A stretch of 64,000 nt of DNA from Bemisia tabaci. Lineage: Eukaryota; Arthropoda; Insecta; Hemiptera; Aleyrodidae. The notes beneath the pieces were generated by a model. That model was not told where the DNA came from and searched no databases. It was given only the letters and a program-made list of their open reading frames with translations. The stretch covers positions 4,216,001 through 4,280,000 of the forward strand of contig NC_092801.1 in the NCBI RefSeq assembly GCF_918797505.1, written 5' to 3'. Both the position numbers and the translations under genes were made by a program. This document shows, piece after piece, positions 20,329-32,598 of the stretch. Every line of letters begins with the position of its first letter. The first letter of the stretch is position 1.

Positions 20329-20639
20329 CCGGCACTTCCGATTTCGCGGATGCCAGTAGTCGAACCGTACTAAAGTTGCAGCGTGATTTTTGATAATTAA
20401 CAGCTCTTCGTGAATCTCCGTCGGCGGAAAAGAGTATTTCGTGAGCTCATCTGGCAAGCACAATTGCAACCGCACAGAGTTGTGTACCGACGGGTGGTCC
20501 GTTCATGGATCAATTCTGTTCCGCCCACTTCATACCTTAATTCAAAAAAAAAAAAAAAGAAAAAAAAACTTCATTCACAAATCCACCGACGGAGCGTTAA
20601 AACCATTTAAGTTCACTTTCCTTCCAGCTCCACATTACA

Positions 20640-20793
20640 GGGTGGCCCAAACCTACCGTACCCGACCTCTTTTCAGTTAAAAATCGGAAAAATTAGAGGA
20701 AAAATATTCGTAAGTTTTCTCGAAAATGCGTCTTTCATCAAAAGAAATTTGGCAACACCTGACGGTTCATAAGGCGTTTTTCCTTAGCACGGC
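20640..20793. repeat. Truncated CTGCCGTGCTAAGG-family element
   Basis: Only the right end is recognisable: AAATTTGGCAACACCTGACG then GCGTTTTTCCTTAGCACGGCAG. A poly-A tract at about 20545-20568 lies upstream. Confidence 0.6.
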
Positions 20794-20854
20794 AGTGTTG
20801 ATACATTGAGAGAGACCACTCTCCAATACCTGTTTTTCTCATAAGAGTTCTATG

Positions 20855-21705
20855 AATGGAGATGTTGCATGTGTGAGGAATTTGCGATTTGACCATTGAT
20901 TCTTATGTAAAAAGTTTGCGAGAAACACGACGGTGCCACTGGTTTCCTCTGAAATCAACTCCCAAACTCAAAAAAAGCTCTCAAGTTGAGGCCAGTGATG
21001 CCAGGCGTACGGATTTATCCGTGCCGCGCGGACATTCCCTATACCGACACGGACCGCGTACGGACAAAAACCTTATGGGAAAAACGCTTCCCTATCTTAA
21101 AATATCCGTACGCGTGACGTCACAGAATGACGCTCAGCCAATAGCAGCACGGAGAGCGGTAGAGCGTACGGATCTCGCACACGGAGCACCCGGGAACACT
21201 GGTTGAGGCCAAAATGGAGGTGATGTCCCACACGCTATCCTGAGAGTCCACCTCTACATCAAGACAAACTCTCCATGCAAATACATTAGCAGGGTTCCCG
21301 TGTTTTCAGTTTTAGAGTCCCCTAATAAAGTGGGAGCCCTGTCAATGTATTACCTCCCTATCTTTGCATGGAGAGTTTGTATTGATGTAGACGTGGACTC
21401 TGAGGATAGCGTGGAATATCCCCTCCATTTTGGCCTCAGCTTGAGGGCTTTTTTTGAGCTTCGGAGTTGATTTCAGAGAAAACCGGTGGCACCGTCGTGT
21501 TTCTCGCGAACTTATACAAAAGAATCAATGGTCGAATCGCAAATTCTTCACACATGCAACATCTCCATTCCGTAAAACTACAAAAAGCTGGAAACACAAT
21601 ACTGAGTTTTTAAATGAAATTAATCTTTTAACACGATCGAAATTTTGTATGCAAACGCTTAGAATCTTTTGCAAGATATATGCAATGGAATTTTATTTTC
21701 CTTAA
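20855..21705. repeat. Large inverted-repeat element (GTTGCATGTGTGAGG family), copy 2
   Basis: It has the same architecture as 2950-3590: GATGTTGCATGTGTGAGGAA at the left and the inverse at about 21550, followed by a shared right tail ending near TGCAATGGAATTTTATTTTC. The left arm is interrupted at 20993-21201 by a smaller element with an 8-bp target duplication. Confidence 0.8.
20993..21201. mobile_element. hAT-like MITE (CAGTGATGCCAGG...CACTG) with perfect 8-bp TSD
   Basis: A ~209 bp element with CAGTG/CACTG ends and a GC-richer interior is flanked on both sides by GTTGAGGC (20985-20992 and 21202-21209). The host inverted repeat is uninterrupted at this position in its sister copy at 2950-3590, confirming insertion. 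8-bp duplication and CAGTG ends fit the hAT superfamily. Confidence 0.8.
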
Positions 21706-22707
21706 AATTGAGAAGATTTAGCGCAGAAAACGATAGAGAGACTGGGGAAATTCATTGCGATTGCGACGTTGTCACCACTCGTTTTTTATACAATTTCTTC
21801 AAGAAAACTGGTTTATATTTTATCTTGAAATTATGAACACAAGGCAGAAGTTATTTTTTGCACTATGCACATGCAACATCTCCAAGAAGCCATCATCAAC
21901 ATCTCCATCTTCTATTCAAGAAGCGCATACGTGCGCATTGAGGCGTCCTGAGCGCGAGCAGTTTGTTTAAAGAGACAGACCGGGACATCTAATTAAAGAT
22001 GAAGGGCAATAAATATTTATGACGGTGCGGACGGCTGTGCGTGAGGATGGATTCCCGATCGATTCGGCTGAAAAGGAAATCTCGGCTCGGTTCCGATCGC
22101 ACGTGGATTTTAAATGCCGGCCAGAAAAATAAAAACCGCTCTTTTACTCCTCCGTTTTTCCTGTTTTCCAGTGACCGACTACGGCTTCCGTTGATTTAAT
22201 TTTCATGAATTCGTCACCAGGTTCAATGTTACCGACCGTCGATCATCATTTTAATTGAACATTTTCGAACCTGATATTTTAAAGATTGATTCCATGCAAA
22301 TCCGTCGGTAAAATGGACGTATTTGCGCTTAAAGGACCTATGTGCAAAGGATTTGCGCGAGACATAAATCCTTTTAGCATAAATCGTCGTTTCCCAAACG
22401 AAAGAAAGTATCTTCATTCCGATGTTGCCAAATTTTCCCTCGTAAATTGCTAATTAACTAGGTAAATCTTGGCATTGCTGACTGAAAATTCCACCAATTG
22501 TTCCTCAGATTTCATGCAAAAATCAGAAAAATTTTGAGTACAAATTGCACATGTACATTTTTGTAAAATAAATTAATTGATTGAGCCAATTTAGCAAACT
22601 TGGAATGGGGTTACGTTTCATCGTCTGGGAGACGACGAAATACGTCCAAATCATGCTCTAGATCTTCTTTCAGAGCGCCCGTGTCCTCCGGTCTCCACTG
22701 AAAATAA
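21706..22707. other. Gene-poor stretch with a degraded GGACGTATTT palindrome
   Basis: At about 22314-22392, AAATGGACGTATTTGCGCTT is followed by an imperfect inverse (CTTTTAGCATAAATCGTCG), a relative of 40226-40309. The rest is unremarkable. Confidence 0.45.
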
Positions 22708-22871
22708 CAGTAGCGTGGCGTGAATGATCGATTATCGATATTACCGCATTTACAGCTGTGGTAAAGAATCAATTATCAAGTTGTTCGATGCGAACACCTT
22801 GTTTATCGATCCTTTTACATAGGTTCAAAGGGCAGATCAATCGATATATCGCAAAGCACGCCACGGCACTG
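22708..22871. mobile_element. hAT-like MITE (CAGTGGCGTGGCGTG), copy 2
   Basis: Termini are CAGTAGCGTGGCGTG and CACGCCACGGCACTG. The inside has TCGATTATCGATATTACCGC and GATCAATCGATATATCGC. Flanking octamers GAAAATAA and GGAAATAA match at 7 of 8, consistent with an 8-bp duplication. Orientation is opposite to the copy at 11337. Confidence 0.8.
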
Positions 22872-23113
22872 GGAAATAACGATTAGGAACATTGTAAAGA
22901 TTTCAGTTGAAATCAGTTGGAATTTTACAAATACAACGGGTCCGTTGCGCTGGTCAAGGAATCGCATTTTGATGGTAGACTTTGTGAATCAGCTAAAAAT
23001 AATAAGATCTGTCCAAGCAGCAACTCTCTACGCTCAATATAATTAGAGATATATCGCCCTTGAGGGAAAAAAAAAGACTATATTTTTCTCTCGGATCTCG
23101 GCCAACAACATGT

Positions 23114-23397
23114 ACTGCTGTGCTAGGGAAGAACGCCGTATGAACCCTCAGGCGTTTCCAAATTCCCGTCGGTAAATCACGAATTTTCGGGAAAATGTGT
23201 AAATATTTTTCTTCCAATTTTTTCAGATAATTTCTGTTCGCAATTTCCCCTCAAGTTCCTGAAAATTTCTCGGAAAAGCATTCATAACTTTCCTAAAAAA
23301 ATAACATTTTATTTATATTATATAAACATTTTTATATTATATATTAAAATTTTGCAACTCTCGAATGTTCATACGACGTTCCTCCTTAACATGGCAG
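23114..23397. repeat. CTGCCGTGCTAAGG-family TIR element, copy 1
   Basis: The left end CTGCTGTGCTAGGGAAGAAC then GCCGTATGAACC and the right end GGTTCATACGAC-like sequence with CTTAACATGGCAG are inverted. Inner arms carry GTTTCCAAATTCCCGTCG and TTTTGCAACTCTCGAATG. Other copies: 47386, 49283, 60612, 62081, plus fragments. Confidence 0.75.
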
Positions 23398-23487
23398 AGT
23401 AGGTCTCAGGTGTTTTCATCGATATTTTTTAATTTATATTCCGAATGAAAATGACTCGGGTTGGAGTCAAAACGTCTCAGGGTTTCA

Positions 23488-23640
23488 CTGAGAAAAAACT
23501 ATGGTTTATAAACCTATTAGAGGTAAATATGGAACACCTATAATAGTCGTAAATAAACTAATGATTCTCGGTCTGTGAACCATACTAAGGTCTCTGTACC
23601 TAATTAAGGTACCCCGTACCATAACCAGAGACTGCATATG
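23488..23640. repeat. GAGAAAAAACTATGGTTTAT repeat, inverted partner of 33165-33293
   Basis: CTGAGAAAAAACTATGGTTT and the following AACCTATTAGAGGTAAATAT recur as the complement at about 33238-33292. ACCATAACCAGAGACTG near 23619 pairs with the CTCTGACCATAACTAAGG region at 33181. Probably two members of one palindromic family. Confidence 0.6.
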
Positions 23641-25009
23641 ATATGCTTCGATAGCTCATAAAGGCACGTATCACGTCAAGTGTCGAGAGGCCGGATCGAT
23701 TCATCGCGGGCACTGGCTTCAAATCTGAATGGGATTCCCTTTCTTTTGTTCTGCGATCAGAATTCAGGTAGTCGGATGGGACGGGCCGGCAATGCGGTTG
23801 AAATCTTGACATTTGAGGGATCGATCCGGGGGTGATCATTAGATCCTGAGTTAAATACCATTGCCCGGCAATGATATACGAAATCCAGTCTTTGGAGTTA
23901 ACTAGCCGGCCCCGGCAAGTTCGCTCAACCTATCCGATATTTGAATTTCCCGCGTAAATCAGACTACCGCTACCTCGCTGCGCGGCGCTTCCATTCCTAC
24001 TGCGTTATCTATTCTAACTATTATTACAATCCTACTATTTTTCTCCTTCTTCTCCTTCTTCTTCTTCTTCCTCCTCCTTCTCTTCTTCTCAAATGATCTT
24101 CGCATCGAGAAACTCGTAAATTTTAAACAGACAATTACAAGAAAAATTGTTTAAAAGTAGTTCTAATAAAGCCCTTTTTAGTGTGCAATTTTGAACCATT
24201 ATATCAATAATTGAAATTACATCAGTAAAGAAATTGAAACATGTGACTTTACTGTAACTTTTTACTTAATCTGGTTTTAACCAGAATTGAAAGAATTGAA
24301 AGAAAAAAATCATAATAATGCTTCAAACACGGGAGGCTTCTTTTTCAGAGATCTATTATGTAAAAGTCCTGAAGCATTTTTCCTTTAAAAATATACCAAA
24401 AGTGTTATTCTAATTAATACTTCTTGACAAATTTTTTAAGAGTTTGTGAAAAAAGCTTCACGTATTCGCTTTTACTAGGTCAAATCATCTTCATAGTGTT
24501 GTTTATACTTTTGATTGTAGAAGTGTAGAACCCTCCTCTCTACCCTGACCGCATTTCGGAATTATTGGTTTTAATTTATTGGGAAGAAAAGTCTCATCGA
24601 TATTTCCTGCGAAAAATTTGACAGAGCCTAGGGGGAAAAAAATTCTTGTTTTAGAAAAGATACCGGTAGGTTTGCGTTTCTTCTTTCTCCCGACTTGTAG
24701 ATTCACATACATGTGAAACAAAACTTTCGTTGCGAACACAGAAATTAAAAGTTTTCTTTTACAATGAAGTGCGCGGAGGAATAAAACCTTACACCTCCAT
24801 CACTTAATCACCTTTCTCAATACGCTCCTTGTCACTGTTACCTCGCGTCATTTTCGGGTTATTTCCCCGGCCTAATTATACCCACAATAATAGTACTACT
24901 CCCTTTAATATATTAAGTACCATCCCCGAGATTTCAGCCACTTCCGAAAATGATGATTCATTGGAGCCTTTGAGTTAATAGATCACGATATTGCTTTTCA
25001 GTACCCACA
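23641..25009. other. Gene-poor stretch with a pyrimidine microsatellite
   Basis: A CTT/CCT-rich tract lies at 24041-24090. The remainder is AT-rich with no credible exon on either strand. Confidence 0.4.
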
Positions 25010-25830
25010 GGTGCGGTGATTAATGTGTGTCAACGTGATGGGCCGTTGACAGCAAAGAGGGCAGTAAGTGCCAAAATGAAGTTTTGGTAAAACGGGCTCG
25101 GAGGCATGTTACCGGAAAATTTTATTACAGAAGCCTCCGTTTTTTCTCAAATTATCACGAATCGTCCGAAAGATTCCTAGAGATCGTTTGGATGATTAAA
25201 AATCGACTGATTTAATTTCCATTACATAAAAAGGGTATTTTTCATTTTCATGCTAGGTTATTGTTAGGCAAGACAGCCGTAAGTGCTATCTTCTGCATGC
25301 TTTCGTGGTTGCGTTTTGGACGCACAACAAACACATTTTCAGGTTAGAAATTGGCAGAAGAGGGCGGCACTTTACTGGAAAGCACTGTTCTCATTGGCTC
25401 TCATGCATCTACGGCTGTCTTGAAAAAAAACTGTGTCATTTTTTGTGCACTTACGGCTTTTACATACGTCTCGTTTTCATTAAATTAGGATGAATTTTGC
25501 TGTTTTAGCTGTCTCAGTAATTTCATCTAAAAGAATTTAGACGAATTTTGAAGAAAACTCGATTTCGAAAATGTTGCACTTACGGCTCTCTTCGCTATCA
25601 CGGCAGAACTGCTACCTTGCCTGAAACTACGTCATTTTTGCGCACTTGCGGCTTTCTCATATGTCTCGTTTCCATGAAAGTAAGATGAATTTTGCTATTT
25701 TAGCTATTTCTGTGATTTCATCTAAAATGGATTAGACGAATTTTTAAGGAGCCTTGATTTCGAAAATTTGACCCTTACTGCTCTCTACGCTATGACAGCA
25801 GTGAGGAGAGCGTTAGACAATTTTGTTTTT
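25010..25830. repeat. Repeat block with reiterated GCACTTACGGCT units
   Basis: AGCACTTACGGC-type sequence or its complement GCAGTAAGTGC recurs near 25058, 25270, 25448, 25580 and 25645. It is accompanied by paired blocks ATGTCTCGTTTCCATGAAA / ACGTCTCGTTTTCATTAAA and TGAATTTTGCTRTTTTAGCT. Similar sequence (GAAAACGGGCTCRGAGGCAT) appears at 58415-58460 and, inverted, at about 30880-31130. Confidence 0.6.
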
Positions 25831-26359
25831 ACATCTTAAAGGATTGGGGCCCACGTCACTAAAGCTAGGTAAGCGGGGAGGGGGAGGTTCGGAAACTCCG
25901 AGTTCAGCGTTACGTATTTTCTGAACAATCCCTAATCGCACAGTGATCAAATACACACAATTTTGGCGTTAATAGTACCACTGAGACTATTTCATGGCCC
26001 AAGAAATGTGCAAGAGAAACTGTAGACGCACTTCCCTCTCGACGGCGATACCATATTAAATAAATCAGCAAAAGCGTATTAAATCGTAGATTATGACATT
26101 TTCTCTTTATTTTCTCATGGTGTAGTATTTTGATCGAATTTTTCGCTTCACAAAAAATCTATCAGACGGGTCCTCCATCAGATCAGCCCTCCGCCCCCAT
26201 TACCGGACGTGATGCACTTATCTCTGAAATATCGAGGCATATCATATCGACGGCTAAAGTGTGACAGCACGTATCTCCATCGCGGTGTCTTCGCTTATAA
26301 TTTATTTTTTTAAGGAGGAACAAGTCAGCTTCATAGCTTGATATCCATACAGAATATCC
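25831..26359. other. Intergenic, nothing recognised
   Basis: Short G-rich tract GGGGAGGGGGAGG near 25876; no exon or known repeat. Confidence 0.4.
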
Positions 26360-26502
26360 AAACAACAGAGAAAAAAATTAAAGAAGTTTTGTTAAAATTA
26401 CGTTGACTATAAGTTTACAAGAAAAAAATAATGTATGACTGAGAGTCTAGAATCTCGCAAACAGATATATGCGGTCTCGCACTTTAGGCATCGATATGTA
26501 GT
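26360..26502. repeat. Diverged right half of an ATCGACGGTG-type TIR element
   Basis: TAATGTATGACTGAGAGTCT, TCGCAAACAGATATATGCGG and GCATCGATATG correspond to the right half of the elements at 19102 and 39593. Confidence 0.45.
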
Positions 26503-28560
26503 CTCTGAGCAGGTGAACACAGAACAATAACAAATCTTAACTTAATTTATGTCTGGCAAACGACTAAAATATACAAAATTTGTGGTTGATCGCACAGCCA
26601 GTCCTTGGTTGATTTTTCTTAAACCATCGAGTTCAACGTGAGCTGCCTATTAGAAATTAGAATACACGTCAGCACATGACACAAATTCGTGGATTTTCCT
26701 CTTTTTCGACAGTTTTTTTAAACAATAATTTGAGGCAACTCTTTTTTTCGAGAGCTTTTTCTGTTCATATTTTCTTCTTGCGCTTAATTTGAAGTTTTTG
26801 CCGGTACTGGATCACACAATTATTCAAATATTTTTTTCTTGTTATTTTACTCTATATTATAGCTCAAGAGCTTGAGGAGGCAGCATATTTTCTGCGACAG
26901 AAAGATTTTTAGGTATATTCCCCGACAGCTAAAATGGCAGTTCAAATTTGGATTAAAATGCACGATTTGGCTATGCAAGGACGATGCATCGCTTGGCTAA
27001 CATAGGTGCGTAACTGCACATTGAAATGAGCCCGAAAAAGCTTTGAAATGTATGGAAGACAGGGTTCATTGTAGAGTGCAATTACGCCCATATGTCAGGT
27101 AGGTGACGATATGCATCCCTTCAACAAATGACAGTGGCCGGCTGCTCATGTGTCAGTTTGTGCATTTAATTCCGCATTCAACCGGCCAGTTTGGCCTTTT
27201 AATTCCAGGCGAACAGCCACCAGCCCTCGATTGCTGAACGAGAGCTAGACTTGGCCGAAATCTGGTCAGACGCCACCCTGGAAAACCCGTACGCGCGGTG
27301 GGCAATTGAGTCAAATGATCTTTGTCGCGACCCTTTCTCCGTGGCCCGTGGCACCGATCCCGCATACATTCCTCTTTCACTTTTAACTTTTCCTTTCCGT
27401 GTTTCCGTCGATCTTGATGAAATGACGGCCGCGAAGCAGTATGAAGTCCTGCCTCTCCTCTAATTGACGACGCGCTCGTGGACCATCCTCGATTTTATAG
27501 TATGTTCAATCTTTGGGCTCAATTTGGCGACTTGGTTGGTCAAGTCAAGGGGCCTGCGACAGAGCGACGGATTTTGCATCGCATGATCGAGAGATCAGGA
27601 ATTCAGTTATCTAAGTTTAAAGAAATATTTTACTGATAATCATTTGCGACAGATCTTGGTTATTATAAAGATAGTTTATTTCATTTTAATAATTTTGACA
27701 ACTTCTCAGGGAATGGAGGGGGCGCGGTGCGTGACTCATTTTATTAAATTACATCACGTGGAAGTATTAGTGACTCTCATTCACATGTTGTGTAAAATCT
27801 CATGGTATTACCCGCTGAATCGATGACTGATGATAAGTAATTTTCGGGAAGATGGTTTCATGGAGAAAAATGATTATTAGCGGTGTCTGAGGAGTATCTT
27901 ACAAGCAATTTTTGTATTTTTCGTTTCCGCAAAGTATGTTTCTTGAGAATTTGCCATAGTCTGTTATATGAATCGAAGATTTGTTTTGGCTGTCGATTAA
28001 TATGCAGATATGTTTTGGCTATTGTTTGGCTGTTAATTTTTGCTTAAAAAATCACTGGCTGATTCCTCAAAAATATACCGCAGTATTTTGTATGTATATG
28101 ACAAGTATGCTAAATTGACAGGCAAGACTGCAACAAATTCTAAAAATTTTGAAAAGCCCGGCATCCGGCGGCGGGCAAAATGGGCCAAAGCCAAAACCCC
28201 TATGCGCCCAACTTGATTCGCGAAGAAAGCAGTTTTTCACTTTGATGCTTGCTGTAAGTGATGATCATTAATGCCTAAGGACAGGGATACGTAAGTTTCG
28301 GTACAGGTTTTGTGGACCCTAGCGCGATAACAGAAGGCAAATTCACAGATTATTGAGAAGCCCAATTTATGGCTCTTAAGCTGGCCAACTGATGAAGTAT
28401 AACAAAACTCAAATCGATATGGAATCTGGCCCGAATATGGATCCCTCGGCGTGACCTTTGCTTTGTATTCCAATGTATCAGCCAGAGCTGAATATTCACC
28501 GTCTCAGTCGTACACTGATACTCATATTAAAGGTTCTCTTTAATGAAAATGTTGTCGAAT
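26503..28560. other. Long gene-poor stretch; GC-richer island at 27100-27480
   Basis: The island around 27170-27470 has higher complexity (CGGCCAGTTTGGCC, an inverted motif, near 27183) and open frames on both strands, but no start, splice or domain evidence. The rest is AT-rich without recognised repeats. Confidence 0.35.
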
Positions 28561-28706
28561 ATTTGGACTGCATTTTGCAATTTGGAACTATAAATTCTGC
28601 CTCTTCTGGAAAAACACGTATGTGCTTAGGGAAACTACTGGCACATACGTTATTTTTAAACCGGGCTAGAATTTATAGTTCCAAATTGCAAAATGTAGTC
28701 CATTTG
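28561..28706. repeat. GGACTACATTTTGCAA-family element, intact reference copy
   Basis: Ends ATTTGGACTGCATTTTGCAA and TTGCAAAATGTAGTCCATTT are inverted. Arms contain GGAACTATAAATTCTGCC and its inverse, with a central ACGTATGTGC / GCACATACGT hairpin. About 145 bp. Confidence 0.85.
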
Positions 28707-30869
28707 ACTTTGATATATATCCATGCAGAATAGTATGGGCCCAGTGCTAATCTACAATGCACTATTCTAGATTCCCGATACTAACAGATCAGGGCACTTT
28801 TTTAAGTGCTTTCTTTCCCATTTGAAAAAACCCAATGACGTTGCAAAACGAGGTGTTAAGGTCATTGAAGACTAAAAGTGAATTTCAAGTGAGGATGGTG
28901 GGTATTTTCAATGCAACCTGTTAAAGATTATGGAGAGAAGTTCCCCCACTACAAAAGTCAAAGTTGCTCTTGGTTCTCGAAAAAAAAGGGATTTTCAAAA
29001 ATCATGAAGATATTTTGTAGCTTCCGTGTGCGTCAATGTACGTGAGAAAATGCTGAAAAAATTCCTCTCTTGAGGTGATGTTTATCATTACTGAAAGTAG
29101 GCACCGAATGACGGAAAATCATGAATGCTACCTAGCTTGTTGGGCTTACCTATTTTGTTGTGAGCCCAATTGAGAGATTATACACTAGGCTCGTTAAAAA
29201 TCTGAGAAATTTTTCGTTGCCGTCACGTAAAAGTTCGTAAAGAAGTGCACCGGAACACAATTCTCTGTTTTCGTGGGAATTTTGAATCATCACTCAGAGT
29301 GAGCACCAAAAGCGAAAAATTGCTTAATTTTGCGAATCACGTTGAACGCATAGAATTTTCAGCCTACTTCATTGGTCGAGGTTTTGTCAACAATTTGAGA
29401 ATTTTTTGGTCGCCTTCCAGTAAGATTAATCAAAAAAAGTTTTGCCCGAACACGCAATTGTGTCTGTCTAATCAGCGTCGTAGGCACATAACAGACGATA
29501 GCAAATCGTAAAGAAATCATAATTTGCGGAATCGCAATGAGCCAACATTCCCCCCCCCCCCAAAAAAAAAACCCTGAGACTCTCAAAAATGATGTTAAAA
29601 CCATTCTTTTTCTGTGAGGTCCTCCGGAAAAGACATCAATTCAAGGGGAAAATTAGAAAATTTGAGTAAGTGGAAGATATTGCCGCTCCTCGGGCGGAAG
29701 GGCGTAACTCAATTTCCTCGTGAGCTGCGGTTCACATATAAGTTCATGCTTTCTGGGGCTCATATAGAAACCGAGGTACACCCTAACGTCAAAGAAGCGA
29801 CGCTATAAACAACCCAAAAGTTGGTCAATACAACAGTGGTGAGACATTGTAAATGGAACTCATGCCTCTAAAGGACTTATCAATTGTCACTAGCCCAATA
29901 TCAAAAAACAGCAACGGCAACGGTCTAGCCAGAGATTTGGAATTGGATGAAGATGGAGTTTCCAATCGACATCCTCTCATCAGTCATTAGGGGATGAAAG
30001 TAATGTGCGAACAATGTGAATGGCAACACGGCAGGCTCCTCGCCGATACCCTTCGCATTCGCACCGCGGCAAGGCTCCATTCAGCCTGCGTCGCTTCCCG
30101 TTCCCAGAACTGCTCCTTGCACCGGGGTAACTAAAGTATAAGCTCAAGGAAAATTTTTTGTTTCTCATTTTCTGGGATTAACTTTTCTCAATGTATTCGG
30201 ATTCTGCATAAAATTTCAATCAAAGTGATATAAAAAAAAATCCAAAAAGTCAATTATTCACCCAGGAGAAAAATGTTTGGTATTCTGAATATTTATGAGG
30301 AGAGCAAATCAATTAATTATCAGAACTAAAGCTGCCATTTTTTTTTGTCCTGCCACCACAACGCCTAAAATGGATCCAAGTCTGGGAGATGATATGGCTT
30401 GAGGAAGTGAGTGTATTGTTGGGTTGGGAAAGGTACCAGCAAGGAGCTATTTTGGATCACCGGAGAGAGCAGTTAGTCCAAATGTTGAATGTTATCAAGG
30501 AAATGGGCCTAGTGCTGTTTAAACGGAACATTTCATTAATGAGCCCACCATTTTCGTAAAATTCGCAATGATGATCAGAAAGTCTATTATGTCTATGTAT
30601 AGAAAAAATGAACCACGGTGAATAGAAATGGTTTACTAAAGGGTTTGTCATGTCGCAGTTTTTCAATTTTTCTCAGTTTTAAATGCAACTTTGACAGCTG
30701 GTCGAGTGTATTTCGTGATTATACTACGGTTTTAGGGTGCACGTGTACCAGGAAATTGTTGAGCTATTTAATGTTTTTACCTCGGTGTTCCGCGGTTATC
30801 AACATCCATAATGTAGGGAGGAACCCAGTAGATGTTCAACGCTCCCGTGCGTGGGGAAAACACGGTTAT
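28707..30869. other. Gene-poor stretch
   Basis: C/A homopolymers at about 29549-29571. Short frames on both strands have no recognisable domain. No known repeat from the other families was found. Confidence 0.4.
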
Positions 30870-31140
30870 TAATTCCGCATAGCACTTACGGCTTTCTTGC
30901 CTAAAACTAGCCGAACATGAAAATAAATAAAACCCTATTATTATGAATTTGAAATAAAATCGGTCAATTTTTAATCATCCAAACAATTTCTGGGAGTCTT
31001 TCGGACGATTAGTGATATTTGAGAAAGAACGGAGGCCTCTTTCAGTACAGTTTTCTGGTCAGACGCTTCTGAGCCCGTTCTATCAAAATTTCATGTTTGC
31101 AGTCACTATCTCTTCGCTATTAAGTACAGTAGAATACCAG
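30870..31140. repeat. Inverted copy of the GCACTTACGGCT repeat family
   Basis: AGCACTTACGGCTTTCTTGC at 30881 and, further on, CGCTTCTGAGCCCGTTCTAT and CACTATCTCTTCGCTATTAA match in inverse orientation the blocks at 25010-25110 and 58400-58460. Confidence 0.55.
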
Positions 31141-31428
31141 AGGGTCCGCCTTTCGCCTGCTCTGCGGTCAAACGTACGGGGATTAGTGTCTAATGTGAAG
31201 TATCGAGAAATCATGAAGAAACGTAATGCAACAAACAAATCGAAAGCACAATGGTATGCGGTTAAGCGAAGAAGATTGAACAATTGGACTATATTTTCCG
31301 ATTTTTTTTTATTTCTTTTTTCTCTTTTGGAACTAACATTTTAGGCTCTCGTCATATCCAAGTGAAGTGGTCTAAGTATAATTCCAATCCCTCTCCACAT
31401 CAAAAAATTAATTAAAGTAACTCGATTT

Positions 31429-31433
<5 letters not shown>

Positions 31434-31467
<34 letters not shown>
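31434..31467. repeat. Poly-T tract (~34 nt)
   Basis: Uninterrupted T run, possibly the antisense of a retroposed poly-A tail; no adjacent gene copy was identified. Confidence 0.9.
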
Positions 31468-31674
31468 CCAAATTCATTTCCTTTACTCTCTTTGGATTGG
31501 AAATATCCGAGAACATCCCGTGTTCTAACTTCCTGACGGCTTTTCAGTTAATAAAGAAAACTCATCACAAATAAAATGACGGTACATAAACTAACTGAGA
31601 TCCCTTTCCGAAATATACCCTCGTTATTTGAATATTGCGGGGAGCATATCATAATCGATGAATATATATATATA

Positions 31675-31945
31675 TATAGAGTCGCTTTATAACGCGCACT
31701 CTGGCGTTCTACGACACCCAAACGCCACATATGCCTGTCTTCCCAGAGGTTATCGGGCAACTGACACCGCAACATCTCTTCGTCAACGCCCTGCCGCCAA
31801 CCCTTTACGGGACGTCCCCGTCGCCTCTTCCCAGGTGGTACCCAATCCAAAACTTGTTTGGGCAACCTCTCCTCCGACATTCTTTGCACATGTCCATACC
31901 AGCATAACTGCCTGGACATGACGTCGTCGTCGTCGTCGTATCGAT
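31675..31945 (-). mobile_element. 3' end of a non-LTR retrotransposon ORF (truncated)
   Basis: The minus strand encodes RQLCWYGHVQRM, then EERLPKQVLDWVPPGKRRRG and DNLWEDRHMWRLGVVERQSA. This is the characteristic C-terminal region of insect non-LTR (LINE) reverse transcriptase proteins (W-Y-G-H-V-x-R-M, then PPG-basic-RGRP). The coding part ends in an ATATAT microsatellite at 31663-31677, as a 3' tail often does. A (GAC)n stretch at the upstream edge (about 31921-31938) marks the 5' break. The reverse transcriptase core is absent, so this is a dead 5'-truncated copy. Related fragments lie at 32165-32410 and 38113-38230. Confidence 0.8.
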
Positions 31946-32164
31946 GAATATACTTATGTACAAAGTTGGGTTCAAACCAAATATGCAACTACTTTAACTC
32001 TGCGGAGTGCCGGGTTGCATACGCTTGATTTTGCGGGCGAAATCTAAGATCTGCCCAGGCTTTCGCGATAAAATTGCGAATGGGGGAAGTTGCATTTATT
32101 CTTTACACCCTCCTCTTTTAACTAAATTAGGGAAAATTTAAATTTTTAGTTCTTTTACGTGTAA

Positions 32165-32410
32165 AAAAATCAGGTTATCTGGTATGGTCATATTTAACAA
32201 ATGGCGGATGAAAGACTGCCTGAGGAGGTACTGAAATGGTTTCCTCTTGGAAGGAAACGTATTGGAGACGCCCAGCAAAATCTTGGATTGGTGGCATTCA
32301 AAATGAAATTTCGAGGATCTATTTACCAGATGACCTATATTCCGATAGACAAGGATGGCGATTAGGTGTAGCAAAGCGCCCGCCGGGAGCACTGTAAAAG
32401 CGACGGGTAA
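32165..32410 (+). pseudogene. Decayed non-LTR retrotransposon 3' fragment
   Basis: Conceptual + strand translation gives IWYGHI, a stop, then QMADERLPEEVLKWFPLGRK. This is the same region as the fragment at 31675-31945 but with stops and a frame change. The downstream AAAGCGCCCGCCGGGAGCAC matches the KRPAGS/KRQSA end. Opposite in orientation to its neighbour and much more diverged. Confidence 0.65.
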
Positions 32411-32554
32411 ATAACATAAAAAAATACGCCATGATCATTGATCATTGATATTATGGTCAAATCAATTGAAAGCAATTTTTTGTAGATTGACTAATTAGGA
32501 ATCAAAACATTTGTTTAAAATAAAACAATGTAATGTTGTCTAATAATATTTAAG

Positions 32555-32557
<3 letters not shown>

Positions 32558-32593
<36 letters not shown>
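32558..32593. repeat. Poly-T tract (~36 nt)
   Basis: Uninterrupted T run in AT-rich DNA. Confidence 0.9.

Positions 32594-32598
<5 letters not shown>

Noticed and set aside
24041..24090. Pyrimidine-rich tract as a splice acceptor
   Set aside because: Simple microsatellite; no open hydrophobic frame follows.
25010..25830. Tandem gene-like units with GT donors (GCAGTAAGTGC)
   Set aside because: The donor-like strings are part of a reiterated dispersed repeat found also at 30.9 and 58.4 kb.
28242..28256. ATGCTTGCT before GTAAGT as a possible extra mini-exon
   Set aside because: Only three codons, no TATA or initiator upstream, and no downstream secreted-type exon before gene C.
31548..31988. 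146-codon frame as a host gene
   Set aside because: It is the C-terminal end of a non-LTR retrotransposon protein fused to microsatellite sequence at both ends.
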